A DNA stretch of 64,000 nucleotides from Paraburkholderia sp. BCC1885 (GCF_900996235.1 NZ_CAAJGM010000144.1:62001-126000); one strand, 5' to 3'. Numbered from the stretch's first letter, positions 16,082 through 25,013 are shown. Notes: a model not told the origin generated them from the letters alone. Made by a program: numbers and translations.

Positions 16082-17206
16082 CTACATCGTCACGATCTGC
16101 CGCACTGCCTTGCCCTCGCGCAAGCGGTCCATGCCGATGTTGATGTCCTCGAGCGGCAGCCGGTGCGTGACCAGCCGGTCTACCGGCAAGCGGCCGCGCC
16201 GGTACAGATCGAGATAGCGCGGCACGTCGCGTGAGGGCACGCTGCTGCCCATGTAGCTGCCGCGAATCGATTTCTCGTCGGCGACAAGGGACACCGCCGG
16301 GATCGCAAAGCGGGTCGATGGCGACGGCAACCCGGCCGTTACCAGTTCGCCGCCGCGTCGCGCGATTGCGTAACCGAGTTCGAGCGCGGCACCCGCGCCC
16401 GCCGTTTCGATCACCACTTCGACGCCGCCCTGCGTCGCGTCGCGTACAGCTTCGATGACGTGCTCCGACTTCGCGTCGAACGTATCGGTTGCGCCGAGCG
16501 CGCGCGCCAGTTCCAGCTTGTCCGCGTTCACGTCGATCGCCACGACCCGCGAGGCGCCGGCCGCGAGGGCGCCCAGCAGCGCCGAGAGGCCGACACCGCC
16601 CAGTCCGATCACCGCCACCGACGAACCGGGCGCGATATGCGCGGCATTCACCGCCGAGCCGACGCCGGTCAGCACCGCGCAGCCGAACAGCGCCGCTTCT
16701 TCGAGTGCGATTTCCCGGTCCACTTTCACGAGCGAATGCCGCGAGACGGTTGCATATTCGGCGAATGCGGAGATGCCCGAGTGATGGTTCAGCGCTTCGC
16801 CGTTGCGCGAGAGCCGCCGACCGCCGCCCAGCAACGCACCGGCCGTACCTGCAAGCGCGCCGGGCTCGCACAGCGCCGGGCGCCCGCTCGCACAGGGATT
16901 GCAATGGCCGCAGGCGGCGACGAACACGGACACGACGTGGTCGCCGGGCTGCAGATCGGTCACATACGGACCGACTTCTTCGACGACACCTGCTGCCTCA
17001 TGGCCGATCACCATCGGCAAAGGCCTGGGCCTCAAACCCTCGACTACCGACAGGTCCGAATGGCAGATGCCGGCTGCGGCGATCCGGATCAAGACCTCGC
17101 CGGGGCCCGGCGGCGCGAGGTCCACGGTCTCGATAGCAAGCGGCTGTGTCTCGGCGTAGGGCGTCGGCAGCCCGGATCGGGCCAGTACGGCAGCGCGGAT
17201 TTTCAT
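16082..17206 (-). CDS. Zinc-dependent alcohol dehydrogenase, class III-like
   Basis: The 374-residue medium-chain dehydrogenase has catalytic zinc ligands Cys48, His69 and Glu70 (GICHSD, GHE) and a full structural zinc site Cys99, Cys102, Cys105, Cys113 (CGHCNPC...LC). A Rossmann motif GLGGVG lies near residue 206, so it uses NAD(P)(H). The general layout is that of S-(hydroxymethyl)glutathione/aryl-alcohol dehydrogenases, but glutathione dependence cannot be told from sequence. Start ATG 17206 has GAGGAG upstream. A near-consensus promoter with an overlapping palindrome lies at 17325-17355, leaving a leader of about 110 bases. It is the first gene of a two-gene operon with the MHS transporter. 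Confidence 0.88.
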   Translation of the reverse strand: MKIRAAVLARSGLPTPYAETQPLAIETVDLAPPGPGEVLIRIAAAGICHSDLSVVEGLRPRPLPMVIGHEAAGVVEEVGPYVTDLQPGDHVVSVFVAACGHCNPCASGRPALCEPGALAGTAGALLGGGRRLSRNGEALNHHSGISAFAEYATVSRHSLVKVDREIALEEAALFGCAVLTGVGSAVNAAHIAPGSSVAVIGLGGVGLSALLGALAAGASRVVAIDVNADKLELARALGATDTFDAKSEHVIEAVRDATQGGVEVVIETAGAGAALELGYAIARRGGELVTAGLPSPSTRFAIPAVSLVADEKSIRGSYMGSSVPSRDVPRYLDLYRRGRLPVDRLVTHRLPLEDINIGMDRLREGKAVRQIVTM

Positions 17207-17324
17207 CGTATGTGTCTCCTCAGTGGAAATGTCTCGAGAGCCGGCTTCAGCGCCTGATGTCTGCGGACCAACACACAGGCAAAAACGCGCGGCCTCTCTT
17301 CGTCTCGAACCTACCGATACGTCA

Positions 17325-17355
17325 ATTATATTCTTGTCCGACAATCGGTCAAGAA
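17325..17355 (-). promoter_or_regulatory. Near-consensus sigma70 promoter with 13-bp palindromic operator
   Basis: On the minus strand TTGACC (17352-17347) and TATAAT (17330-17325) are 16 bp apart, close to ideal -35 and -10 boxes. Superimposed is an inverted repeat TATTCTTGTCCGA / TCGGTCAAGAATA (17329-17341 and 17345-17357, one mismatch, 3-bp centre) that covers the -35 box and spacer. A strong promoter masked by a palindrome is the usual arrangement for repression. The regulator is not identified. Confidence 0.75.
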
Positions 17356-17411
17356 TAGTCCAATACATTTATAGTCTGAAAAACGACAGCGTGAGGCCGC
17401 GCGCAGGAAAC

Positions 17412-17446
17412 AAAAAAGGCTGCCGGGATAACCCGGCAGCCTTTTT
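17412..17446. terminator. Bidirectional rho-independent terminator
   Basis: GGCTGCCGGG and CCCGGCAGCC form a perfect 10-bp GC-rich stem with loop ATAA, flanked by six A on the left and five T on the right. It can terminate leftward transcription from the MHS gene ending at 17520 and insulate the adh promoter just beyond. Confidence 0.9.
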
Positions 17447-17519
17447 GGCCTGCTATTTCCGCTCGAACGCGCGCGCGACGCCCCCGCCGCTCATGCAAAT
17501 GCAAGTGCGCCAGCCGACG

Positions 17520-19190
17520 CTACCGCGGCTCCTGCGCCGTCGAGAAAATGTCGATCCGATGCGATTCGCGATACGTGAACAAGGTAACGACGATAGCCAG
17601 CACCGTCCAGAACAGCGGATACCACAGCCCCGCGTAGATGTTGCCGCGCGCCGCCGCAATCGCGAACGACAGCGCCGGCAGCAGGCCCCCAATCCAGCCG
17701 CTTGCGACGTGAAACGGAATCGACATCGATGTGTAGCGCAATTCCGTCGGGAACATTTCGACCAGAATCGCCGCGATAGGCGCATACGTCAGGCTCATCA
17801 CGAACACGAGAAACAGCACCAGCAACAGCACCGGCAAGAAATGGAACTGCTGCGGATCGGCCTTCAGGGGATAACCCGCTTTCACCAGCGCGGCGCCGAG
17901 CGCCTTGCTGAAACCGGCGGCCTGCGACTTAAGGCCGGCCGCGTCCTGTCCGGCCGGATCGAAACCGGCAATCTGCGCGTCGCCGATCGTCACGGTGGTC
18001 TGCGCCCCCGGCGCTGCCGCCACCACCGAGTAGTTCGCCGAGGCGCCGCTGAGGGTTTTGCGGGCGATATCGCAGGCATTGCTGAAGGTGCGCACGCCCA
18101 CCGGATCGAACATGAACGCGCACTGCCGCGGATCGGCATGGATCACGGCGGGACTCGCTGCCTGCGCCTGCGCAAGCGCCGGATTGGCATAGTGGGTGAT
18201 GGTGCGGAACACCGGGAACAGCGTGAGCGCCGCCAGCACGTAGCCGGCCAGCAGCACCGGCTTGCGGCCAAAGCGGTCCGACAACGCGCCGCAGCCATAC
18301 AGCAACGGCACGGCCGCGATCATCGCAATGGCGACGATCAGGTTCGACGTGTTCGGTTCGACCCGCAAAACCCGCGTCAAAAAGAACATCGGATAGATCA
18401 CGATGACGTACCACACCACCGTCATGCCGCCGCAGATGCCGAACAATGCGACCAGCATCTGGCGCAGATTGCGTCCGCGCAATGCATCGCGCACCGGCGC
18501 GCGCGACAGCGTACCGGCCTTGCGCACCTTCTCGAACGCCGGCGACTCGTCCATGCGGCGGCGCAACAGCAACGACACCACCAGCAGCACGATAGACAGC
18601 GAAAACGGCACGCGCCAGCCCCACACCGCGAAGTTCGCGCCGGTCGCAATGCGTGTCACGATGGTCACGATCAGGGCGCCGAGCAGGCCGGTCGAGGCGG
18701 TTGCCTGGATCAGCGCCGTATTGCGGCCACGATGCCGCTGCGGCGAATGCTCCGCCACATAGGTCGCGGCGCCGCCGAACTCGCCGCCGACCGCGAAACC
18801 TTGCAGCAGGCGCGCGAGAATCAGGATCACCGGCGCGGCAATGCCGATCGTCGCATAGCCCGGTGTGAACGCCACCGCGCAGGTGGAGAGCCCCATCAAC
18901 GACACGGTGATCATGAACGTCTTCTTGCGCCCGACCATGTCACCGAGCCGGCCGAACACCACCGCGCCGAGCGGACGCACGACAAAGCCGACCGAGAAGG
19001 TCATCATCGCGAAGATGAACGCCGTACCCGAATCGATGCCGGTGAAGAAGTTCGCGGCAATCACATCCGCGAGCGAACCGTACAGCACGAAGTCGTACCA
19101 TTCGAACACGGTCCCGGCCACCGCGCCCGCCATTGCCCGCTTGTCCTTGCGCGATAGCTCAAGGCTGCCCCGTACCAAACTCGCGTCCAT
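17520..19190 (-). CDS. MHS-family MFS transporter, paralogue with the same insertion domain
   Basis: The 556-residue permease is a paralogue of the one at 14340-16022: FEWYDFVLYGSLADVIA, GRLGDMVGRKK and GGEFGGAATYVAEHSP are shared. It also carries the about 115-residue insert before the last membrane segments, with a cysteine pair in the same spacing (CAFMFDPVG...NACDIA). Substrate is unknown; an organic acid handled by the neighbouring catabolic genes is likely. Start ATG 19190 has AGGAGA upstream. It ends before the strong terminator at 17412-17446 and probably forms the tail of the long leftward operon that includes the liv genes. Confidence 0.85.
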   Translation of the reverse strand: MDASLVRGSLELSRKDKRAMAGAVAGTVFEWYDFVLYGSLADVIAANFFTGIDSGTAFIFAMMTFSVGFVVRPLGAVVFGRLGDMVGRKKTFMITVSLMGLSTCAVAFTPGYATIGIAAPVILILARLLQGFAVGGEFGGAATYVAEHSPQRHRGRNTALIQATASTGLLGALIVTIVTRIATGANFAVWGWRVPFSLSIVLLVVSLLLRRRMDESPAFEKVRKAGTLSRAPVRDALRGRNLRQMLVALFGICGGMTVVWYVIVIYPMFFLTRVLRVEPNTSNLIVAIAMIAAVPLLYGCGALSDRFGRKPVLLAGYVLAALTLFPVFRTITHYANPALAQAQAASPAVIHADPRQCAFMFDPVGVRTFSNACDIARKTLSGASANYSVVAAAPGAQTTVTIGDAQIAGFDPAGQDAAGLKSQAAGFSKALGAALVKAGYPLKADPQQFHFLPVLLLVLFLVFVMSLTYAPIAAILVEMFPTELRYTSMSIPFHVASGWIGGLLPALSFAIAAARGNIYAGLWYPLFWTVLAIVVTLFTYRESHRIDIFSTAQEPR

Positions 19191-19256
19191 GATGCTGTCT
19201 CCTGTAACGGTCCCGCTCTGTTGCCGCTAAACGTGCGTCTCTTGCCGGACACTGCG

Positions 19257-20042
19257 TCAGACGAACCCCACCTGCACCTTACCGAGCACGCCGAAGTCCA
19301 CTTCCATCGAATCGCCGGCTGCAACCGCCATCGGCGCGACGCAGGCTCCCGTCGTCACGATGTGCCCTTCCTGCAGGCCTTCGCCGATGCTGCGCAACTC
19401 GTTCGCGAGCCATGTCATCGCAATGCGCGGATCGCCGAGCACGTTTGCCCCGCTGCCCTCGCCGGCCAGTTCGCCATTACGATAGGCACGCACCTGATGG
19501 CCGACCAGATCGAGCGCGCGCCAATCCGCCTGGGTTGCCGGGCTCACGACGAGCCATGATGCGCAGGCACCGTCGGCGATCAGTTGCAATGCGCCCACGC
19601 TCGCGAAGTCGTGATAGCGCGAGTCCGGCACCTCGATGGCCAGATGCAGCGTGCCCACCGCGGCCATCACCTCGTCGGTGCGATACGGCTCGGCGCGCGG
19701 CGGCAGTGCGTGCTTCAGACGAAACGCAAATTCCGCCTCGGCGACGTTCATCACGTTGCCTTCCATTGGAATCACGAGGCCGCCCGCGATCACCCGTTCG
19801 GACAGCAGCCGCGCAGCGATCGGCCCGTCCACGCCGATATGCTTCTGCCCCGCCACGCTGGTCGCGGCGATCTTCCAGCCGGCCACCAATCGCCCCGACA
19901 GCCGCGCCACCTCGCGCTGCACCTCGTAGGCCTCGGCGCGGCTCGCCGGCCGGCAAGCCGCCGGCAATGCGTCGAAGTGCGTCGCGCCGTTGAAATGGCC
20001 CCACAGCGTGCTGGCCGCTTCGTTCAGATGTTGCTCGTTCAC
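19257..20042 (-). CDS. 2-keto-4-pentenoate hydratase/oxalocrotonate decarboxylase-family enzyme (FAH-like fold)
   Basis: The 261-residue protein matches the MhpD/DmpE/DmpH family, metal-dependent enzymes that hydrate 2-hydroxypenta-2,4-dienoate or decarboxylate 4-oxalocrotonate. Recognisable features are AGWKIAATS, the metal-binding EAEFAF segment and HLAIEVPDSRY. The start is GTG at 20042 with AGGGAG upstream. No ring-cleavage dioxygenase or other meta-pathway gene is nearby, so the substrate may be a related 2-oxo acid or a keto-enol acid from the island's own pathway. Confidence 0.8.
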   Translation of the reverse strand: MNEQHLNEAASTLWGHFNGATHFDALPAACRPASRAEAYEVQREVARLSGRLVAGWKIAATSVAGQKHIGVDGPIAARLLSERVIAGGLVIPMEGNVMNVAEAEFAFRLKHALPPRAEPYRTDEVMAAVGTLHLAIEVPDSRYHDFASVGALQLIADGACASWLVVSPATQADWRALDLVGHQVRAYRNGELAGEGSGANVLGDPRIAMTWLANELRSIGEGLQEGHIVTTGACVAPMAVAAGDSMEVDFGVLGKVQVGFV

Positions 20043-20064
20043 GTTTGCTCCCTGCCTCGATCAG

Positions 20065-20787
20065 TTAATGCATGCCACCCAGATAGGCCGCCCGCACCGC
20101 TTCGTTGTCACGCAGGCTCGCGGCCGGCCCTTCGATCGTGATCCGGCCGTTCTCCAGCACATAGCCGTAATCGCTTACCTGCAATGCGGCCGCCGCGAAC
20201 TGCTCGACCACCAGCATCGTCACGCCTTGCTCGCGCAGGCGCTCAATAGTCCTAAATACTTCGTCGACCAGCAGCGGCGCGAGACCCATCGACGGCTCGT
20301 CGAGCAGTACGACCTCGGGATTGAGCATGATCGCGCGCGCCATGGCGAGCATCTGCTGCTCGCCGCCGGACAGCGTGCCCGCCAGTTGCGCGGCGCGCCG
20401 CCGCAAAACCGGGAACAGGTCCATGGCGCGCTCCAGGTCCTGGCGGATATCGCCCTTGCTGCGCGCGCCGATAAAGCGCGAAAACGCGCCCAGTTCGAGA
20501 TTGTCGTGCACCGAGAGCGTCGGGAATACGCGCCGTCCCTCCGGGCTGTGAGCGAGCCCCAGCCGCGCGATGCGATGCGCGTCGAGACCGGTGATATCGG
20601 CGCCGTTCAGCAATACGCGCCCGGCTTTCGCGTGCAGCATTCCGGAAATCATCCGCATCGTCGTAGTTTTGCCCGCACCGTTCGAACCGATCAGGCTGAC
20701 GACACTGCCCTTGCCGACGCTCAGCGAAATGCCGTGCAGCACTTCGGTGGAACCGTAACCGGCGTGAGCGGCTTCTACAGTAAGCAT
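20065..20787 (-). CDS. livF: Branched-chain amino acid-type ABC transporter ATP-binding protein LivF
   Basis: The 240-residue ATPase has Walker A GSNGAGKT (34-41), signature LSGGEQQ and Walker B VVLLDEPSMGLAP, typical of LivF. Together with LivG (fused to LivM) it powers a HAAT-family importer. Start ATG 20787 has AGGAGA upstream. Given the surroundings the substrate need not be an amino acid: HAAT systems also import aromatic acids, amides and dicarboxylates. Confidence 0.92.
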   Translation of the reverse strand: MLTVEAAHAGYGSTEVLHGISLSVGKGSVVSLIGSNGAGKTTTMRMISGMLHAKAGRVLLNGADITGLDAHRIARLGLAHSPEGRRVFPTLSVHDNLELGAFSRFIGARSKGDIRQDLERAMDLFPVLRRRAAQLAGTLSGGEQQMLAMARAIMLNPEVVLLDEPSMGLAPLLVDEVFRTIERLREQGVTMLVVEQFAAAALQVSDYGYVLENGRITIEGPAASLRDNEAVRAAYLGGMH

Positions 20788-20802
20788 GCGGGTGTCTCCT
20801 TG

Positions 20803-22776
20803 CTAGGCCGCGCCGCTGACGGCCGGCGTGATAGCGGACGCGCCCAGATAGGCCTCGATCACGCGGCGGTCATGCGAGATTTTGGTGGGCGGCCCTTCAG
20901 CGATCTTCTGGCCGAAATCGAGCACCGACACCTGATCGCAAATCGCCATCACCAGGTCCATGTGATGCTCGATCAGCACTACGGTGATGCCGTGCTCGCG
21001 AATCTTTTCGATCATCTGACGCAGTTCCGGCAGATCGTTCGGACGCAGGCCCGCAGCCGGTTCGTCGAGCAGCAGCAGCGACGGCTCGGTGCCGAGCGCA
21101 CGCGCGATCTCCAGCATCCGCTGCCGGCCATACGGCAGATCCCGCGCGCGGGTCGCCGCGAACTCCTGCATGCCGACAAAGCCCAGCAGCGTCGCGGCGC
21201 GCGCGCGTGCCGCCTGCTCCTCGCGCCGAAAGCGCGGCGTATGAAAGATCACGTCGATCAGATTCGAATGAAACATCTGATGCAGTCCGACCAGCACGTT
21301 ATCGAGCGTGCTCATTTCGCCGAACAACTGCACGTTCTGGAAGGTGCGCGCCATGCCGCGCTGCGCAATGCGTGCGGGTTTCAATCCATCGCAACGCTCG
21401 CCGTTGAACTGGATATTGCCGCTCGTCGCCGCGTAGACACCGGTGAGCACGTTCATCATCGTGCTCTTGCCGGAACCGTTCGGGCCGATCAGGCCGTGCA
21501 CGGTGCCGCGCCTCACCTGCAACGACACGTCGTTGAGCGCGCGCAGGCCGCCGAACTGCATCACGATCGATTCCAGGTCGAGCACGCACTCCGGCTGCGC
21601 GCTCGCCGCGGCATCCCGTGCGGCACGCGCCGAACTCCACGCGCCGACCGCCACCGTGACCGGCGCCTGCGGCTCGGAGGAAGAAAGCACGCCGCGCCAG
21701 TTGGCCGCGAAATCGCGCACGTAACCGGCAATGCCATCCGGCAGGTAATAGACCACGCCGAGAATCATCAGGCCGAAAATCGTCAGACGCTGGCTCACGA
21801 TATCGGTCAGCGTGAAGGCAAACGCGACGAACGCCGCCATCACGATTACCGGCGCCAGCAGCGTCTGCCACGCTGTGCGGCGGGTGCGCCATGCATGCGC
21901 CACGAGCAGCACCACCAGCACGGCGAGCACGACGGTGAGCCAGCGGAACAGCACAACGTCCGACAGCAGATTCGGCAGCACGACGATGGTGGTCGCGCCG
22001 ATCAGCGTGCCGACCCGCGAACGGCGTCCACCCAGCGTGACCGCCAGAAGGAATAGCGTGGACAGCTCCATCGAAAACGTGTTCGGCGCGATGTATTCCT
22101 CGGAGAGCCCGTAGAGCGAGCCCGCCAGTCCCGCAAACGCCGCGCTGATGACGAAGGCGATCACCTTGTAGCGATACACGGACACGCCCATGCAGTCCGC
22201 CGCGACCGGACTGCCGCGCAGCGCGAGAAACGCGCGTCCGTAATGTGACGACAGGATGCGCGAAACCACCAGCATCGCCAGCGCCGCGATCACAACGACA
22301 ACGTAGTAAAAGTCCGTGGCGCTCACCAGATGTCCGGCGATCACCGGCTTGCCGACCGCCAGTCCTTGCGCGCCATTGGTGAGAAAATCCATCTCGTTGA
22401 GCAGGATCTGCACGATGGTGCCGAACGCGAGCGTGACCATCGCCAGATAGGGGCCGGTCAGGCGCAGCGACGGCACCGCCAGAATCGCACCAAATAGCGC
22501 CGTCACCACCAGGGCCGCCGGCACCGCGAGCCATACCGACAAGCCGGCGCTCGTCAGCAGAATACCGGTCGTATAGGCGCCGATACCGAAGAGCCCCGCA
22601 TGGCCGATCGACACCTCACCGGTATAGCCAACCACGATGTCGAGCCCAAAGATCAGGACTGCATAAATACCGATTATTACCAGCAGATGCGTGTAATACG
22701 GATTGCTGCTGACAAGCGGAAAGACCGCGAGCGCAGCGAAGAACAGCCAGCCGGCGAAGGTTTTCGAGCGATTCAT
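20803..22776 (-). CDS. livMG: LivM permease - LivG ATPase fusion protein
   Basis: One continuous 657-codon frame joins two subunits. Residues about 1-340 are the multi-spanning LivM permease (VIFGLDIVVGYTGEVSIGHA-like segment early on), followed by a linker of about 55 residues and then a LivG ATPase (about 397-645) with Walker A GPNGSGKST and LLLLDEPAAGL. Such fusions occur in some proteobacteria. No stop or frameshift is visible at the join. LivH ends 2 bp upstream, so assembly is probably translationally coupled. Confidence 0.92.
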   Translation of the reverse strand: MNRSKTFAGWLFFAALAVFPLVSSNPYYTHLLVIIGIYAVLIFGLDIVVGYTGEVSIGHAGLFGIGAYTTGILLTSAGLSVWLAVPAALVVTALFGAILAVPSLRLTGPYLAMVTLAFGTIVQILLNEMDFLTNGAQGLAVGKPVIAGHLVSATDFYYVVVVIAALAMLVVSRILSSHYGRAFLALRGSPVAADCMGVSVYRYKVIAFVISAAFAGLAGSLYGLSEEYIAPNTFSMELSTLFLLAVTLGGRRSRVGTLIGATTIVVLPNLLSDVVLFRWLTVVLAVLVVLLVAHAWRTRRTAWQTLLAPVIVMAAFVAFAFTLTDIVSQRLTIFGLMILGVVYYLPDGIAGYVRDFAANWRGVLSSSEPQAPVTVAVGAWSSARAARDAAASAQPECVLDLESIVMQFGGLRALNDVSLQVRRGTVHGLIGPNGSGKSTMMNVLTGVYAATSGNIQFNGERCDGLKPARIAQRGMARTFQNVQLFGEMSTLDNVLVGLHQMFHSNLIDVIFHTPRFRREEQAARARAATLLGFVGMQEFAATRARDLPYGRQRMLEIARALGTEPSLLLLDEPAAGLRPNDLPELRQMIEKIREHGITVVLIEHHMDLVMAICDQVSVLDFGQKIAEGPPTKISHDRRVIEAYLGASAITPAVSGAA

Positions 22777-22778
22777 CG

Positions 22779-23651
22779 CTATACCTTCCTGATCGAGGTA
22801 CGGCCGAACAGGCCGGCCGGTTTCACGGCGAGAACCGCGAGCAGCAACAGCAGACCCGGCACGTCCTTATAGCCGCTCGACACGTAATAGCCAGTGAAGG
22901 TCTCGACGACGCCGAGAATCAGACCGCCAGCAATGATGCCGAAGCCCGACGTCAACCCGCCGATGATCGCCACAGCGAATGCCTTGAGGCCCAGCGTGGC
23001 GCCCATGTCGGCACCCGCCACCGTCAGCGGCGCGATCAGAATGCCCGCGAAGGCGGCGCTCATGCACGACAGCGCATACGAAAACGTGACGACGAGCCGT
23101 GTGTTGATGCCCATTAGCGCGGCCGCATCGGCGTCGCTGGCGGTCGCGACCACCGCCTTGCCGTAGATGGTCTTGCGGTTGAACAGCTCGACCGCCGCCA
23201 TCAACGCGAGCGCGCCGACGATCACGAGCAGTTCCATCGGCAGGATGCTCGCGCCCGCTATGGTGATGCGCGTGTCGGGCAACGGCGACGGAAACTTCAG
23301 GTCGTCGGTCCCCCAGAGATTCTCGGCCACGTTGGTCATGATGATGCCGAGCGCGATAGTCGCCATGATCCAGCCTTCGCTTTTCGCCGCGATCGAGCGC
23401 CGCACGCTGATACGCTCGGTGATCACGCCGACCACCGCGCCCACGATCAGCACGAGCGGAATCATCAGCCAGTAGCTGCCCACGTATTCCATGATGGTGA
23501 GCCCGGACAACGCGCCGATCGCCAACGCCTGGCCCTGGGCAAAATTCATGGTGCCGGAGGTGGCGAAGGTGAGCTGGTAGCCGAACGCGGTGACCGAATA
23601 GATCATGCCCACCGCGCACCCGCTCACGATAATCTGCAGGATGACGTTCAT
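22779..23651 (-). CDS. livH: Liv-type ABC transporter permease LivH
   Basis: The 290-residue polytopic protein has LivH landmarks: GMIYSVTAFGYQLTFATSG, then MNFAQGQALAIGAL, the EAA-like MGINTRLVVTF region and GGLTSGFGIIAGG. It forms the translocation path with the LivM half of the fusion protein. It begins 20 bp after the binding-protein gene and ends 2 bp before livMG. Confidence 0.92.
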   Translation of the reverse strand: MNVILQIIVSGCAVGMIYSVTAFGYQLTFATSGTMNFAQGQALAIGALSGLTIMEYVGSYWLMIPLVLIVGAVVGVITERISVRRSIAAKSEGWIMATIALGIIMTNVAENLWGTDDLKFPSPLPDTRITIAGASILPMELLVIVGALALMAAVELFNRKTIYGKAVVATASDADAAALMGINTRLVVTFSYALSCMSAAFAGILIAPLTVAGADMGATLGLKAFAVAIIGGLTSGFGIIAGGLILGVVETFTGYYVSSGYKDVPGLLLLLAVLAVKPAGLFGRTSIRKV

Positions 23652-23671
23652 TTGGATCGTCCAGTGGCGCG

Positions 23672-24859
23672 TCAGCGCGCGGCCTGCGCCTGAGCCTCGT
23701 CCATCTTCACGACGTGGCCGCCCTTGATCTCGGCCATCACGGCAACCGAGCCATCGCGAATCGCGTCATGGTCGGTCTTCGAGAACGGATGGTCGTAGGT
23801 CATGATGAGACCGTCGATCTTCGTGTTCAGGTTCTCGAGCGCGTCGCGCACCTGGGGGCCGTCCGTCGTTCCAGCCTGCTTCATGGCCGCGGCCATCAGG
23901 TAGACCACGTCATACCCTTGCGCCGCCCATACCGCGCCCGGAATGTAGTTGGTGTGATATGCCTTCTCGTATTTCTCGAGAAACGCCTGGCGGCGCGGCG
24001 AACCGTCGGCGACGAAGGTTTGCGGGAAGCGCGTGCCTTCCGCATTCGGACCCGCGAGCTGGATGTAGTTCGGCATCGACAGCGTCCAGCTGCCGATCAT
24101 CGGCACCTTCCAGCCGAGTTTCACCATCTCGTTGGCGATCTGCGCGAGTTCCGGCCCTTCGCCGTAGGTCAGCAACGCCTGGGCGCCGGCGGTCTTCGCG
24201 CGCAGCACCTGCGAGGTCATGTCCACGTCGCCCTGGTTCCACTTCTCGACATCTACCGGCGTGATGTTCAGCTTGGCGAGCGCCGCCGTCATATCCTCGC
24301 GGCCGAGCTGGCCGTAGTTCGACGAATCGGCGAATACGGCCACCTTGGTGAGATGCTCGCGGTTGATCGCCTCGTTCGCGATCATGCCGGCCTGGATCCG
24401 GTCCACCAGCGACACACGAAATACATAGCTCTTCGGGTAGGCCGGTGTCATGAACACCTTCGTGACCTGGGTGCCGCTCGGCCCTGGCGTCAGCAGCGGA
24501 ATCTGCGCGTCCTGATAGACCTTCTGGCTCGCCAGAATCACGCCGGTGGAGATGATGCCGACGCTCGCCGCCACGTGCTCCTTGTACACCAGCTCCTGAG
24601 CGATCTGCAGGCCGCGCGCGTTGTTCGCCTGGTCGTCGCGCTCGACCATCACCAGCGGCCGGCCCAGCACGCCGCCCGCGGCGTTGATTTCGTCGACGGC
24701 GAGCTTGATGCCGTTACGCATCGAAATGCCCATCGGTGCGGAGCCGCCCGTGAACGGCCCCGACACGCCCAGCTTGATCGGCTCCGCGGCATGCGTCGCG
24801 ATGGTGAAGCAGGCCGTCGCCGTGGCGATGACCCAGCACAGATTCCGTTTGCTCAACAT
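23672..24859 (-). CDS. Periplasmic substrate-binding protein of the Liv-type ABC importer
   Basis: The mature 395-residue protein begins with a clear Sec signal peptide (LCWVIATATACFTIATHA, cleaved before AEPIKLGVSG) and is a type I periplasmic binding protein (Peripla_BP_6), seen in IKLGVSGPFTGGSAPMG and the GYDVVYLMAAAMKQAG segment. Start ATG 24859 has AGGAGA upstream; 41 further codons upstream are non-conserved. It delivers the ligand to LivH/LivMG/LivF. Ligand identity is not predictable; the family binds branched-chain amino acids, amides, urea or aromatic acids. Confidence 0.9.
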   Translation of the reverse strand: MLSKRNLCWVIATATACFTIATHAAEPIKLGVSGPFTGGSAPMGISMRNGIKLAVDEINAAGGVLGRPLVMVERDDQANNARGLQIAQELVYKEHVAASVGIISTGVILASQKVYQDAQIPLLTPGPSGTQVTKVFMTPAYPKSYVFRVSLVDRIQAGMIANEAINREHLTKVAVFADSSNYGQLGREDMTAALAKLNITPVDVEKWNQGDVDMTSQVLRAKTAGAQALLTYGEGPELAQIANEMVKLGWKVPMIGSWTLSMPNYIQLAGPNAEGTRFPQTFVADGSPRRQAFLEKYEKAYHTNYIPGAVWAAQGYDVVYLMAAAMKQAGTTDGPQVRDALENLNTKIDGLIMTYDHPFSKTDHDAIRDGSVAVMAEIKGGHVVKMDEAQAQAAR

Positions 24860-24956
24860 GACTGTCTCCTGTGTCGACCGGCGCGGGCGCCTGTGCGCCG
24901 ACTCCGGTCCCATGCAAGTTATTTGCGTGACCGCATCCTGTGCGGTTTTTTTATAT

Positions 24957-24975
24957 GACCCGCTGACCGCGGGTC
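24957..24975. repeat. Perfect 7-bp inverted repeat before the liv genes
   Basis: GACCCGC and GCGGGTC flank a 5-base loop, next to a T7 run that lies on the wrong side for termination in either direction. It sits about 100 bp upstream of the binding-protein gene and could be an operator or an attenuating hairpin in the leader. Confidence 0.4.
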
Positions 24976-25013
24976 CTGGCAAAGCACGCTACAACACCCA
25001 TCCGCCGATGCGT

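Noticed and set aside
16023..16904. N-terminal extension of the MHS frame by about 290 codons
   Set aside because: It overlaps the zinc alcohol dehydrogenase and is Arg/Gly-rich; the AGGAGA-supported ATG at 16022 gives a normal MHS start.
17331..17355. The adh palindrome as another copy of the AYTRTGCGGAYWG motif
   Set aside because: The resemblance (ATTGTCGGACAAG) requires an insertion and a deletion; treated as a separate operator.
17223..19157. A 644-codon open frame on the plus strand opposite an MHS gene
   Set aside because: It is rich in Arg, Gln and His with no motif, and lies exactly opposite a clearly conserved transporter; a GC-rich antisense shadow.
19990..22056. A 688-codon plus-strand frame opposite the liv genes
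   Set aside because: Composition (Arg, His, Gln, Ala) and lack of motifs mark it as a shadow of livF and livMG.
24957..24975. Terminator for the SDR or liv genes
   Set aside because: The T-run lies before the stem on the plus strand and becomes an A-run after it on the minus strand; wrong side for termination both ways.
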